64,000 bases of DNA from Candidatus Iainarchaeum sp. (GCA_018304425.1 JAGVWE010000002.1:62001-126000); one strand, 5' to 3'; positions 53,027 through 63,349 are shown, counted from the stretch's first letter. Program-made: numbers and translations. The notes: generated by a model not told the origin, from the letters alone.

Positions 53027-54403
53027 ATGAGAACGGTCATGAAGTTCGGGGGCAGCGTGCTGTCGACTGCAGAAGATTTTCAAAGGCTTGTTGAAATTGT
53101 TGGGCCAAGGCACCGAAAAGGCGAGGAAATACTCCTTGTTAACAGTGCCTTGCATGGGGTAACCGACGAATTGATTCAGGCAGCCGAGCAAGCAGTAACA
53201 CATACAAAACACGTTTCTGGGTTCGTGAACAGGCTGCGGCGGCGACACGAAAATGCTTTACGGCTTGTTTCAAGTCCTAGAATAGCCGGGAGATGCCGCG
53301 CCGTCCTTGCAGGCAGACTGGACCGGCTTGAAAAAGCCTTGAATGCCATTAATTCCCTGCAAAACCTTGCTCCCAGAACCCAGGACTTGGTGTATACTTT
53401 CGGGGAAAGACTTTCAGCACCCATCATGGAAGCCTATCTCCTGGATGCAGGCGTCCAAGCAAAAGCCTTGGATGCAGACGAAGCAGGGCTTGTAACCGAC
53501 AGCTCTTACGGCAAAGCAAACCCCAGAATGGATTTAATTAAAAGAAATTTCAAAAAAATTGGCACGGCATTGAAGGACACCATTGCAATCATTACAGGCT
53601 ACTTTGGAGTGGACGAAAACTCGAATGTCGTGTGCTTTGGCCGCGGCGGCAGCGATTTCTCTGCAGGAATCATGGCAAACGCTGTTGGCGCGAATGCACT
53701 TGAGCTATGGAAAGACATTGGATGCTTTTATTCGGCTGATTCCAGAACAGTCAAAGGAGCCCAAAGGCTTGAAAGGCTTAGCTATGACGAAGCCGAAGAA
53801 CTGGGTTATTTTGGAGCCAAAATCATTCACCCCAAAACCATTCCACCCTTGAAGGAAAAAAACATCAAGGCCCTGGTGAAAAACGTGTTCAAACCAAGGG
53901 AATGCGGTACATTGATTACGGCGCGGCCCAGAAAAACCGGGAAAACCGTGAAAGCCATTGCGTCAAAGAAAAACATTGGATTGATTACGGTGAGAAGTGC
54001 AAGCATGGTGGACGTGCCTGGCTACCTTGGCCGGCTCTTTGGTTTGCTGAGCGAGCACGGCATAGCCGTGGACATGGTGAGCACCAGTGAAGCCAGTGTC
54101 TCATTCACGATTGACCGCAAGGACCTGTTGCTGGCAAGGAAAGCCCTGGCAGGCCTTGAACGGGAAAGCGAGCGCATGCGGTTTGAAAGCGACGTGGCAT
54201 TGATTGGCGTAATCGGCGAAGCCCTTCGTTCAACCCCTGGCATTGTGGGCAAAGCGGCCAATTGCCTGGGAAAAGCAGGCATCAACCTTGAAGCCATAAG
54301 CCTTGGCGCCAGCGAAATCGACGTGTTGTTGGTCGTCAAGGAAAGGCACCGCGTGCAAGCCGTTCAAGTCTTGCACCGGGCCCTAGTGGAGGGAAAAACA
54401 TGA
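53027..54403 (+). CDS. lysC: Aspartate kinase
   Basis: MKFGGSVLSTAEDFQRLVEIV...CFGRGGSDFSAGIMANAVGANALELWKDIGCFYSADSRTVKGAQRLERLSYDEAEELGYFGAKIIHPKT; ACT domains. Confidence 0.95.
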   Translation: MRTVMKFGGSVLSTAEDFQRLVEIVGPRHRKGEEILLVNSALHGVTDELIQAAEQAVTHTKHVSGFVNRLRRRHENALRLVSSPRIAGRCRAVLAGRLDRLEKALNAINSLQNLAPRTQDLVYTFGERLSAPIMEAYLLDAGVQAKALDADEAGLVTDSSYGKANPRMDLIKRNFKKIGTALKDTIAIITGYFGVDENSNVVCFGRGGSDFSAGIMANAVGANALELWKDIGCFYSADSRTVKGAQRLERLSYDEAEELGYFGAKIIHPKTIPPLKEKNIKALVKNVFKPRECGTLITARPRKTGKTVKAIASKKNIGLITVRSASMVDVPGYLGRLFGLLSEHGIAVDMVSTSEASVSFTIDRKDLLLARKALAGLERESERMRFESDVALIGVIGEALRSTPGIVGKAANCLGKAGINLEAISLGASEIDVLLVVKERHRVQAVQVLHRALVEGKT

Positions 54404-55452
54404 CGGCAAAAATTCCGTGCGCCGTGTTGGGTGCAACTGGAGCGGTCGGGCAGCGGTTCATCCAGTTGCTTGAGGGGCACCCGTGGTTCGAAGTGGTAGC
54501 GGTCTGCGCCAGCGAACGCAGTGCCGGGCAAAGTTATTCAGGGGCAGTAGATGGAAGGTGGAAGCTGCCTACACGAATCCCTGAAAACGTTGGAGGGCTG
54601 ACGGTAAAAGAGTGCAAGCCAGCAGACTTGAATGCACGGATTGCTTTCAGCGGCTTGGACGCGGGCGTTGCAGGGTCCATTGAAGAAGAATTCGCGCGCG
54701 CGGGCTATGCCGTGGTCAGCAACAGCCGCAACCACCGCATGGATGCCGACGTGCCGTTGTTGGTTCCTGAAGCCAATGAAAGCCACTTGAAAGCCATTGA
54801 ATTGCAGAGAAAACGGTTTGGCCGGGGCTTGATTGTAACCGACCCCAATTGTTCAACCATCGGCATGGCACTGGCGTTGGCGCCCCTGCACCAAAAATGG
54901 GGCGTCGAAAAAGTGGGTGTCGTGACCATGCAGGCCATCAGCGGTGCGGGTTATCCGGGGGTCGCCAGCCTAGACGTTGTGGACAACGTGGTTCCCTACA
55001 TCGCGGGCGAAGAAGAGAAGATGGAAACCGAGGCCAAGAAAATCCTGGGAAAATGGAGTGGAACGGCATTCGAGTTCGCCCCGGTGACGGTGAGCGCAAG
55101 CTGCAACCGCGTTCCAACCGTTGACGGCCACCTGGAAAGCGTTTCCTTTTCACTGAGGGCACAAGTTGAAAGAGAAGAAATAATGGAGGCATGGCGGACT
55201 TGGAAGCCGTTGAAGGCGTTGAAGTTGCCAAGCGCGCCGGAACAGCCGGTGGTGTACCGGGAGGAAGCCGACCGGCCGCAGCCAAGGCTGGATAGAATGG
55301 AAGGCCATGGCATGAGCGTCGTGGTGGGAAGGCTGCGGGAGTGCCCATTGCTGGGCTGGAAAATGAGCGTGTTGAGTCATAACACAATCAGGGGAGCGGC
55401 TGGTGCCGCCATCCTGAACGCGGAATTGTTGAAGGCGCGGGGGTATCTTTAA
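54400..55452 (+). CDS. asd: Aspartate-semialdehyde dehydrogenase
   Basis: CAVLGATGAVGQRFIQLLEGHPWFEVVAVCASERSAGQSY...VTDPNCSTIGMALALAPLH. Confidence 0.95.
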   Translation: MTAKIPCAVLGATGAVGQRFIQLLEGHPWFEVVAVCASERSAGQSYSGAVDGRWKLPTRIPENVGGLTVKECKPADLNARIAFSGLDAGVAGSIEEEFARAGYAVVSNSRNHRMDADVPLLVPEANESHLKAIELQRKRFGRGLIVTDPNCSTIGMALALAPLHQKWGVEKVGVVTMQAISGAGYPGVASLDVVDNVVPYIAGEEEKMETEAKKILGKWSGTAFEFAPVTVSASCNRVPTVDGHLESVSFSLRAQVEREEIMEAWRTWKPLKALKLPSAPEQPVVYREEADRPQPRLDRMEGHGMSVVVGRLRECPLLGWKMSVLSHNTIRGAAGAAILNAELLKARGYL

Positions 55453-55477
55453 AAGGAATTGTCGGGAGGTATAAGGT

Positions 55478-56236
55478 ATGAGGCTGGGATTGATTGGGTT
55501 TGGGGCCATGGGCAAAGAAGTGGCCCGAATCGCCAAAGAAAGAGGGCACGAAATCGTTGCCATTGTGGACCCAAAAGCAGCCGAGGCCACGGCTAAAGTC
55601 ATAGACGCAAAAGCCTTGGAAAAGGCGGAGGCCTGCATTGATTTTTCTTCGCTGAATGGAGTCATGGAAAACATCGAGAAAACCGCTGCCTTGAAGAAAA
55701 ACATGGTAGTGGGAACCACTGGCTGGTACGAGCACGTAGGCGAAGCCAGGAAAATAGTTGGAAAACGGGGCATTGGCTTTGTGTATGCCTCGAATTTTTC
55801 CGTGGGCGTGAACGCGTTTTACAGGATTGTGGCCGAAGCAGCAAAGGCAATGAATGGGTTAAAGGAATACGATGTGTTTGGCTATGAATTGCATCATAAC
55901 CGGAAACAGGACAGCCCCTCTGGAACAGCCAAGAGTCTGGCGAAAATAATTGTGAACAATTTTTCACGAAAAAAGAAAGTGATATACGAAAAACTGGACA
56001 GAAAAATCGAAGCAGATGAACTACATTTTGCAAGCATTCGAGGCGGCAGCGTGCCTGGAACGCACGTCATTGGATTTGATTCGGCTGCAGACTCCATTGA
56101 ATTGAAGCATGAGGCCAGGAGCAGGGCGGGGTTTGCCTTGGGCGCCGTGCTGGCAGCCGAATGGATTAAAGGCAAAAAGGGCTTTTTTGAAGTCAATGAT
56201 TTCATGAATGACTTGCTGGAGGGAAAACATGTTTGA
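55478..56236 (+). CDS. dapB: 4-hydroxy-tetrahydrodipicolinate reductase
   Basis: MRLGLIGFGAMGKEVARIAKERGHEIVAIVD...VVGTTGWYEH...YASNFSVGVNAFYRI...ELHHNRKQDSPSGTAKSLA. Confidence 0.94.
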   Translation: MRLGLIGFGAMGKEVARIAKERGHEIVAIVDPKAAEATAKVIDAKALEKAEACIDFSSLNGVMENIEKTAALKKNMVVGTTGWYEHVGEARKIVGKRGIGFVYASNFSVGVNAFYRIVAEAAKAMNGLKEYDVFGYELHHNRKQDSPSGTAKSLAKIIVNNFSRKKKVIYEKLDRKIEADELHFASIRGGSVPGTHVIGFDSAADSIELKHEARSRAGFALGAVLAAEWIKGKKGFFEVNDFMNDLLEGKHV

Positions 56237-57119
56237 GGGAACAACAACGGCATTGGTTACGCCATTCAAGCAGAACGGGGAACTGGACTTGGAGGGCCTG
56301 AAGAAGAACGTGCGTTTCCAGGTGGCCGGGGGCATCAACGGCTTGCTGGCGCTGGGCACCACCGGGGAATCGCCGACGCTCAGCGAACAAGAAAAAGAAC
56401 AGGTCGTGAAGGCAACGGTGGCGGAAGCCAGGGGAAAGGCTCCGGTCATGGTCGGCAGCGGAACCAATGACACCCGCAAGACCGTGAAGGCCTCGCAGCT
56501 GGCCTGCGACTGGGGCGCGGACGCGTTGTTGGTCGTTACTCCCTACTACAACAAGCCCACTCCAAAAGGCATCTATGAGCACTTCAAGGCCGTGAACGAT
56601 GCCGTTGACCGGCCCATCGTGGTCTACAACATCGCGGGCAGGACCGGGAAAAACATTGAAACCCAGGTCATGAAGCGGCTCGCGGAACTCGAACACATCA
56701 TCGGCGTCAAGGAAGCCTCTGGCAACATCGACCAGATAGGCGATGTCTGCCGGGAAATCCAGGCGACCCGCAAGGGCTTCACGGTGTGGAGCGGAGACGA
56801 TGGTTTGACGTTCCCGGCCATGGCCTTGGGCGCCAAGGGAGTCATCAGCGTGGCCAGCAACCTCGTGCCGGCCAGGGTAGTGGCCATGACCACGGCTGCC
56901 CTCCAAGGAAAGTGGGAAGAAGCCCGACGGCTGCACTTTGAGTTGCTGCCGCTCTTCAAGGGCATCTTCATCGAAACCAACCCCATTCCCATCAAGGCGG
57001 CCATGAACTGGGCTGGCCTGGCGGCAGGCGCGTATAGGCTACCCATGACCGAAATGGAGCCCCAGAACGCGGAGAAGCTCAGGGCACTGCTTAAAAGCCT
57101 TGGTCTGTTAAAAGGGTAG
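56229..57119 (+). CDS. dapA: 4-hydroxy-tetrahydrodipicolinate synthase
   Basis: MFEGTTTALVTPFKQNGELDLEGLKKNVRFQVAGGINGLLALGTTGESPTLS...VTPYYNKPTPKGIYEHFKAV. Confidence 0.96.
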   Translation: MFEGTTTALVTPFKQNGELDLEGLKKNVRFQVAGGINGLLALGTTGESPTLSEQEKEQVVKATVAEARGKAPVMVGSGTNDTRKTVKASQLACDWGADALLVVTPYYNKPTPKGIYEHFKAVNDAVDRPIVVYNIAGRTGKNIETQVMKRLAELEHIIGVKEASGNIDQIGDVCREIQATRKGFTVWSGDDGLTFPAMALGAKGVISVASNLVPARVVAMTTAALQGKWEEARRLHFELLPLFKGIFIETNPIPIKAAMNWAGLAAGAYRLPMTEMEPQNAEKLRALLKSLGLLKG

Positions 57120-57131
57120 GGGAGGCATGCG

Positions 57132-58436
57132 GTGTTCGAAGTCAAGGACTACCTGGAGAACCGCAAGGGGCGGCTGTACATCGGAGGCGTTTCCGCTGAA
57201 GGACTTGCCGACGAGTTCGGGACGCCGACCTATGTGTACAGCGAGGAACGCATCCGCGCCAACTATGACCGGCTGCTCAACGCCTTCAAGCGGCACTACA
57301 AGGACTCCGAGCTATACTATCCCATCAAGTGCAACAACAACCTGGCCGTGTTGAACCTCGTTCGGGGCCTTGGGGCGGGAGCCGACTGTTCAAGCCCCGC
57401 CGAGGTGTACCTGGCCAAGAAGGCGGGCTTCAAAAGGAGCCGCATCCTGTACTCGGGCAACTACCTCCGCGATGACGAAATGCAATTCGCCCTCAAGGAA
57501 GGGCTGCACATCAACCTGGATGACCTCAGCCAGATTGACCGGCTCATGAAGCACGCGGGCAAGAAGAAGCCGGGCTTCCTGTGCCTCCGCATCAATCCAG
57601 GCATGGGCGCCGGCAAATTCAAGAACCTGGTGTTCGCGGGGCCGGACGCGAAGTTCGGCGTCATCGACAAGCACGTGGAAGCCGCGTACCGGAAAGCCAA
57701 GGAGCATGGCGTGAAACGGTTCGGCATCCACATGATGACCGGCAGTTGCATCACGGAAGACGATTACTTCGTGGGCATCACGGAGCGGCTGATGGACCTG
57801 GCAGGCCCCATTGCCCGGAAACTAGGGATTTCCTTCGAGTTCGTGGACATCGGGGGCGGTTTTGGCATCGCTTACCAACCAGGAGAAAAAGAACTCGACG
57901 TTAACTACATTGGGAAACGCGTGGTGGAAGTGTTCACGAAAAAATGCGACCAGTACGGGCTTGGCAGGCCCACGCTTAAAATCGAGCCGGGAAGGTATGT
58001 GGTGGGGGACGCGGGCGTGCTGCTGACACGGGTTACTTCCCTCAAGCAGGCCTACAAGAAGTTCGTGGGCGTGGACGCGGGCATGAACACCCTGCTGCGG
58101 CCCGCCCTGTATGGCGCCTACCACCAGATGTTCGTGGCCAACAAACTGAACGAGGCGCGGACCGAAAAAGTCAACGTGGTTGGACCGATTTGCGAGAACT
58201 CCGACCAGCTGGCAAAGGACCGGGAACTGCCGCCCGCCGAGGTGGGAGACGTCATCGCCATCCTCAATGGCGGCGCGTACGGGTTCGGCATGGGCTCCCA
58301 GTACAACACGCGGCCAAGGTCGGCGGAAGTGCTCGTGCATGCCGGCAAGGCCGAGCTCATCCGGGAACGCGAAACCTTTGCCGACATCGACCGGCACGTG
58401 AGGGTGCCCAAGCGGTTGCGGGCGGGAAAGCCATGA
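57132..58436 (+). CDS. lysA: Diaminopimelate decarboxylase
   Basis: YSEERIRANYDRLLNAFKRHYKDSELYYPIKCNNNLAVLNLVRGLGAGADCSSPAEVYLAKKAGF...HMMTGSCI; GTG start. Confidence 0.95.
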   Translation: MFEVKDYLENRKGRLYIGGVSAEGLADEFGTPTYVYSEERIRANYDRLLNAFKRHYKDSELYYPIKCNNNLAVLNLVRGLGAGADCSSPAEVYLAKKAGFKRSRILYSGNYLRDDEMQFALKEGLHINLDDLSQIDRLMKHAGKKKPGFLCLRINPGMGAGKFKNLVFAGPDAKFGVIDKHVEAAYRKAKEHGVKRFGIHMMTGSCITEDDYFVGITERLMDLAGPIARKLGISFEFVDIGGGFGIAYQPGEKELDVNYIGKRVVEVFTKKCDQYGLGRPTLKIEPGRYVVGDAGVLLTRVTSLKQAYKKFVGVDAGMNTLLRPALYGAYHQMFVANKLNEARTEKVNVVGPICENSDQLAKDRELPPAEVGDVIAILNGGAYGFGMGSQYNTRPRSAEVLVHAGKAELIRERETFADIDRHVRVPKRLRAGKP

Positions 58437-59620
58437 AGGACTGGGCTTCGGACCGCGTGAAAGGCATGGGAGGCTATGCGTTCGACGAAGTGGACCAGCG
58501 CGTGGCCGCGCTGAAAAAGGAGGGCGTCAAACCCATTGACTTTGGGGTGGGGGACCCGACGGACGACACCCCGGCCGTGGTCCGCGCGGCCTGCAAGAAA
58601 GCAGTCGACAAACGCAAGAACAGCGGCTACCCCAGCTACGTGGGCTGCGAGGAATACCGGCAGACGATTGCGCAATGGACCAAGAAGCGGTTTGGCGTCA
58701 GCTTGGACGCGGGCAAGGAAATCTCGTCCACCGTGGGGGCAAAGGAAGGGGTGTTCAACCTCCACGAGGGGTTCGTGAACCCCGGCGATTACGTTATATC
58801 CCCGAACCCAGGCTATCCACCGTATGAACGCGGAACCCGGTTCGCGGAAGGCAAAAGCTGGTTCTATCCCCTGCTGCAGGAAAACGATTACCTTCCCAGG
58901 CTCTCGGAGATTCCTTCCGAGGTCGTGAAGAAAGCCAAAATCCTGTGGATCAATTACCCGAACAACCCGACGGGCGCGGTCGCGACACGGGAATTCTTCA
59001 AGGAAGCCGTAGACTTCGGGAAAGACAACCAGGTCATCGTGGCCTCGGACGAGTGCTACACGGAGATTTACTTCGGCGAAAAGCCGTTGAGCATCCTGCA
59101 GTTCGCCCGCGAAGGAGTCATCTCGGTGCAGAGCCTGTCCAAGCGCAGTAACATGACTTGTTACCGCGTGGGCTGGATGGCCGGAGACGAAAGCATCGTC
59201 AGCGTGTTCAAGAAGGTCAAGACCAACGTCGATTCCGGAACGGCCACGTTCATCCAAGACGCGGCCACGGCCGCGTTGAAGGACGAGCAGCACGTGGCGA
59301 AGATGCGCGCGCTCTACCACAAGAAGCGCGATGTCCTGGTTTCCGCGCTGAAGAAGGCCGGGATGCCGGACTGCACCCCGCCCGCGACGCTTTACCTCTG
59401 GCAGCGCGCGCCGCAGGGCATGACGGGATTGGACTTCGCGCTGCGGCTGCTCCAGAAGGACTTGGGGCTGGTGACCACGCCCGGGGCATGGATTGCCAGG
59501 GAATCCAATGGCTTGAACCCCGGCAAGGACTTCGTCCGGTTTGCCTTGGTGCCAAGCCTGGCCGAATGCAGGCAGGCAGCCGAGAAAATCCGGGACGCGC
59601 TGGCAAAGCCAAAGCGATAG
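58433..59620 (+). CDS. dapL: Class I/II aminotransferase, probable LL-diaminopimelate aminotransferase
   Basis: PIDFGVGDPTDDTPAVVRAACKKAV...INYPNNPTGAVATREFFKEAV...SLSKRSNMTCYRVGWMAGDESI; position in lysine cluster. Confidence 0.82.
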   Translation: MKDWASDRVKGMGGYAFDEVDQRVAALKKEGVKPIDFGVGDPTDDTPAVVRAACKKAVDKRKNSGYPSYVGCEEYRQTIAQWTKKRFGVSLDAGKEISSTVGAKEGVFNLHEGFVNPGDYVISPNPGYPPYERGTRFAEGKSWFYPLLQENDYLPRLSEIPSEVVKKAKILWINYPNNPTGAVATREFFKEAVDFGKDNQVIVASDECYTEIYFGEKPLSILQFAREGVISVQSLSKRSNMTCYRVGWMAGDESIVSVFKKVKTNVDSGTATFIQDAATAALKDEQHVAKMRALYHKKRDVLVSALKKAGMPDCTPPATLYLWQRAPQGMTGLDFALRLLQKDLGLVTTPGAWIARESNGLNPGKDFVRFALVPSLAECRQAAEKIRDALAKPKR

Positions 59621-59655
59621 AAAGCTATTTATTCGTGGAACGCGTTAGGTCTTAC

Positions 59656-61020
59656 ATGCGGGTTCCTTTCATGGGGCGTTTGAGGCGAAGGCCGGACGCA
59701 AGGCAAAGGCCGGCAGGCGGGCAAGCACGTGGGCCTGGTTTTTTCCGTAGACGCCGTCAACTGGGACAGGCGGCCGTTTCAGGTGGTGGAGGCCGCAGGC
59801 AACCCCACCGACAACCGCTAAGCAGGGGCATCCCGCCTTCGCCGTCCGGCAGGCCGAGGAGATGGAATCGGTGGGCCTTGGGAGCAGGGGCCGTGGCCGC
59901 CTTGGGCGCGGGCTGGCTGGGCTGGCACTTGTGGGGCCGAGCTCCCACGCCGCCGGGCCCGGGAAGGCAGCCAGCGGTTGGAACGGTTCAACCACCGAAA
60001 CCGACGAGGCCAGAGACAAGGCAGCCCCGGACCCGTGCACCCCAACCCGGGGAAGCCAAGCCCGAAGAAGAGCGGCGACCGAAACCAAAACCGGAAGCCG
60101 AACCCCTGAACGCGAAAAAAGCCTTGGAGACCCTGGGCGGCAGGCTCGGCGAAATTAACCGGCAATGGAGGAACAAGGAAATCAGCTTGCAACAGCGGCT
60201 GGACTCGATGCGGCAACTAAGACGCGAAACCATAATCCCCTTGGTCGAGCACCTGAGAAGCACGGGCGAATTGGAGGCCTGGAAAAGCGAGTTGTCCACC
60301 AGTGTCGGGCGATTCCAATTGGATGAAGCCACTGGCAACAAGGCCAGGGAACTGGAAGCTTACCGGCGATATTTTTCGAGCCCTGACGTGTGGGCACTCC
60401 ACTTGACGGATGAAAGCATCGCCAACAAGGTTTACGTGGACCACTACCGGGAACTCGAAGCCCTCCGAGTCCTGGAAAAGGGGTGGCGGGAAGCGGCCAC
60501 GGAGCGAACCCGCTGGCTGTTGACTGAACTGGATTACATTAAAAACAACCCCTCCGTGTTACTGGACCCCTTGAAAGGCCCAAAATACACAGGCCTCCTC
60601 AGCTATGTCACTGGCGCTGTAGGCGAACAACGGGTGGACGACGCTGAAAAACTCCGGAAGCCCCTGGTAAACGAAGTCCATCTCGGCATGCGCGAAGTAA
60701 TAATGGAGCTGGGCAACGACCCGGCGGTGAAGGAACGAATGGTTCGCGACGAAGTGTTCGGCAGCAATTTCGGGAAAACCCTTGGCAGGTTAAAGGACTT
60801 GTCCGGGCAGGGAGGCGACACCACCAATTGGTTGGTTGAGATGACGGCTTTCCTTGAAGAACTCGAAAAAACCAGGCCCGGCGCGAGAACGGCCATCAAC
60901 GACAGAGTATCCGAAATCGTGGTAGCCGAAGTCGAGCGGTACAAGCTGCTATTAGCCAACAGTGTGGAAAACACAGTAACCGGATATTTCTACCAACAAT
61001 TGCCATCGCACGGCCGATGA
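59656..61020 (+). CDS. Hypothetical single-TM protein, same architecture as 49719-50801
   Basis: RPRRWNRWALGAGAVAALGAGWLGWHLWGR then P-rich linker then long helical C-domain; start at 59656 or 59671. Confidence 0.6.
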   Translation: MRVPFMGRLRRRPDARQRPAGGQARGPGFFRRRRQLGQAAVSGGGGRRQPHRQPLSRGIPPSPSGRPRRWNRWALGAGAVAALGAGWLGWHLWGRAPTPPGPGRQPAVGTVQPPKPTRPETRQPRTRAPQPGEAKPEEERRPKPKPEAEPLNAKKALETLGGRLGEINRQWRNKEISLQQRLDSMRQLRRETIIPLVEHLRSTGELEAWKSELSTSVGRFQLDEATGNKARELEAYRRYFSSPDVWALHLTDESIANKVYVDHYRELEALRVLEKGWREAATERTRWLLTELDYIKNNPSVLLDPLKGPKYTGLLSYVTGAVGEQRVDDAEKLRKPLVNEVHLGMREVIMELGNDPAVKERMVRDEVFGSNFGKTLGRLKDLSGQGGDTTNWLVEMTAFLEELEKTRPGARTAINDRVSEIVVAEVERYKLLLANSVENTVTGYFYQQLPSHGR

Positions 61021-61069
61021 ACGGAAAGCCGGGCAAAGCCTTTAAAGGGCTTGCAGGGTAATTGGTTTC

Positions 61070-61813
61070 ATGGAACCACAAGTCTACATCTTCGTCTCCG
61101 TAGCCGTGGTCAGCGCCATCTCCCTGGTCGGCGTGCTCGCGCTGGCGCTCAACAAGCACCTCCTCCACCGGGCCATGGTCGTGCTGGTCAGCTTTGCCGC
61201 GGGCTCGTTGCTGGCCGCAGCCTTCCTCGACCTCATCCCGGAAGCGGCGGAACTCGTGGACCTGGATGTGCTCATGCCCGCGGCCTTGGCCGGAATCGTC
61301 ACCTTTTTCATCATCGAGCGCATCCTCCACTGGCACCACTTCCACGCCGAGGAAAACGACATCCACCCCTTCACCTACCTCAACCTCATAGGAGACGGCC
61401 TGCACAACTTCATGGACGGCATCGCCATTGCAGCCAGTTACCTGGTGAGCGTGCCGGTGGGAATCGCGACCACGATTGCCGTCATCGCCCACGAAATCCC
61501 GCAGGAAATCAGCGACTTCAGCGTCCTCGTCTACGGCGGCCTTGGCAGGAAAAAAGCCTTGTTGTTCAACTTTGGCTCGGCGTTGACCGCCTTCTTCGGC
61601 GCCGCAATCGTGCTGGTGTTCCAGAACATGGAGAACAGCGCCGTGCTGGGCCAGTTAGCGGGCTTCGCCGCGGGCGGGCTGATTTACATTGCGACGGCCG
61701 ACCTGGTGCCGGAAATCCACAAAGAACACCGCCTCAAAAAGGTGCTGGCGCAAATGGTGGCGTTCGGCCTGGGCATTGCCCTGATTTGGTTTATAATCGG
61801 AACGTTCGAATAG
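61070..61813 (+). CDS. ZIP-family divalent metal transporter
   Basis: HPFTYLNLIGDGLHNFMDGIAIAASYL...IAVIAHEIPQEISDFSVLVYGG. Confidence 0.95.
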   Translation: MEPQVYIFVSVAVVSAISLVGVLALALNKHLLHRAMVVLVSFAAGSLLAAAFLDLIPEAAELVDLDVLMPAALAGIVTFFIIERILHWHHFHAEENDIHPFTYLNLIGDGLHNFMDGIAIAASYLVSVPVGIATTIAVIAHEIPQEISDFSVLVYGGLGRKKALLFNFGSALTAFFGAAIVLVFQNMENSAVLGQLAGFAAGGLIYIATADLVPEIHKEHRLKKVLAQMVAFGLGIALIWFIIGTFE

Positions 61814-61822
61814 GGTAATAGC

Positions 61823-62989
61823 ATGAAGGTGCTGATTGTTTCCGACAGCCCCAACACTCCTTCCGGATACGGGCGGGTGGCGGGAAAAATCGCGGCCTAC
61901 TTGAACAACCAAGCCGACGGCGAAGTGCATTTCCTGGGCCTGCAGGGCTTTGGGTTCCCAGCCTATTACTCGGGCACCCACGAAGAGCGGCTGGGCAAGC
62001 CCTTCCTAGTGCATCCAAGGGGAAAAGACCCATCGGGTGCCGACCTCCTTGCCTACTACTTGAAGAAACTCAACCCGCAGGCGCTGGTCAGCCTCGGAGA
62101 CCTCCAACAGCAAAACGCCCTAATGGCACCCATCACGGAAAGCGGCTGGAAGGGCCGCTGGTTCCCGTACACCCCCTATGACACGGAGATGTTCGTGCCC
62201 ACCTGGGCGTGCGCCAAGCGCGCGGAAAAAATCATCGTGCCGGCGCAGTTCGCTGAAAAGCTGCTGAAAGGCCACCTGGGCGCTGACAAGGTCGCGCGCA
62301 TCGAGCACGGAGTGGACTGCAAGGCCTTCAAGCCCCTGCGCAAGCCGGACGTGCGCAAGGCGCGCGGCCTCGACGGAAAGTTCGTGGTGGGCGCGTTCGG
62401 GAGAAACCAGTTGCGCAAGATGTGGGTGCAAACGGTCAAGGGCTTCGCAGCCTTCGCCAAGGACAAGAAGGACGCGCGCCTCGTGTTGCACACCGAGGAA
62501 CTGCCCTTCCGAGACGACTCCGGGCAGGGCTGGGCGTTCCCCAGCCTCCTCGCCAAGTACGGGATCAGGGACAAGGTCGTGTTCACAGGCGACCTCACCG
62601 AGTACCTGAATAGGTTTTACATCGACAATGGCATGCTCAACGAATTGTATAATTGCCTGGACGTCTACGGGTTTCTGACGGGAGGCGAGGGGTTTGGCCT
62701 GCCGGCCCTCGAGGCACAGGCCGCGGGCGTGGTGCCGGTGCTCACCGATTACACGACGGGAAAAGAGTTGTGCGGAAGCCACGGCCTGCTCGTGAAGCCG
62801 CTCGCGCTCTGGGAGAACCCGACTGGAATCGAGTGGGCGGTGGCGGACGAGAAGGAATTCGCGAAGCACCTGCAGTTCCTGTACGACCACCCGGACGAGC
62901 GCGCCAAACGCGGGAACCAAGCGCGGGAGTTCGCGCAGGGCTATGACTGGGAAAACGTGCTCCCCAAGTGGAAGAAGTTACTCTACTGA
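61823..62989 (+). CDS. Glycosyltransferase (GT4-like)
   Basis: MKVLIVSDSPNTPSGYGRVAGKIAAYL...YNCLDVYGFLTGGEGFGLPALEAQAAGVVPVLTDYTTGKEL. Confidence 0.9.
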   Translation: MKVLIVSDSPNTPSGYGRVAGKIAAYLNNQADGEVHFLGLQGFGFPAYYSGTHEERLGKPFLVHPRGKDPSGADLLAYYLKKLNPQALVSLGDLQQQNALMAPITESGWKGRWFPYTPYDTEMFVPTWACAKRAEKIIVPAQFAEKLLKGHLGADKVARIEHGVDCKAFKPLRKPDVRKARGLDGKFVVGAFGRNQLRKMWVQTVKGFAAFAKDKKDARLVLHTEELPFRDDSGQGWAFPSLLAKYGIRDKVVFTGDLTEYLNRFYIDNGMLNELYNCLDVYGFLTGGEGFGLPALEAQAAGVVPVLTDYTTGKELCGSHGLLVKPLALWENPTGIEWAVADEKEFAKHLQFLYDHPDERAKRGNQAREFAQGYDWENVLPKWKKLLY

Positions 62990-63106
62990 TTTTCGGCAAT
63001 CGACGAATAATTTATATCTTGTTCGGTGCCAAGGCCATAAGCCATGCCCAGCCCGAAACCCGACATGTATTTATACAGGTTTGCACGTAGTATACCTGGT
63101 GATTGC

Positions 63107-63349
63107 ATGGGCTCCATGACTTTGGCCGTGCCAGAGGACCTTAGGAAAAAGATGAACAAGTTCTCGGAAATGAATTGGAGTGCCGTGGCACGGAACGCGT
63201 TCGAAGAGAAGGTGAAGGACCTCGAGTTCATTCGGGAGTTCAAGGCCCATAGCCGGATGACCGAGGAACGCGCCATCGAACTCGGACGCGAAGTGAGGAG
63301 TGGGCTGGCAAAAAAAATCCGGGATGCCGCCCATGAAAATCGTCGTTGA
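63107..63349 (+). CDS. VapB-like antitoxin
   Basis: MTLAVPEDLRKKMNKFSEMNWSAVARNAFEEKVKDLEF; overlaps the PIN gene. Confidence 0.75.
   Translation: MGSMTLAVPEDLRKKMNKFSEMNWSAVARNAFEEKVKDLEFIREFKAHSRMTEERAIELGREVRSGLAKKIRDAAHENRR

Noticed and set aside
52920-53038. Short leader ORF (MTIRRDLEKLRSN) followed by a weak hairpin and T-run before lysC, possible attenuator
   Set aside because: The hairpin is only about 4 bp, the peptide is not enriched in Lys codons, and transcription attenuation of this type is not established for archaeal lysC.
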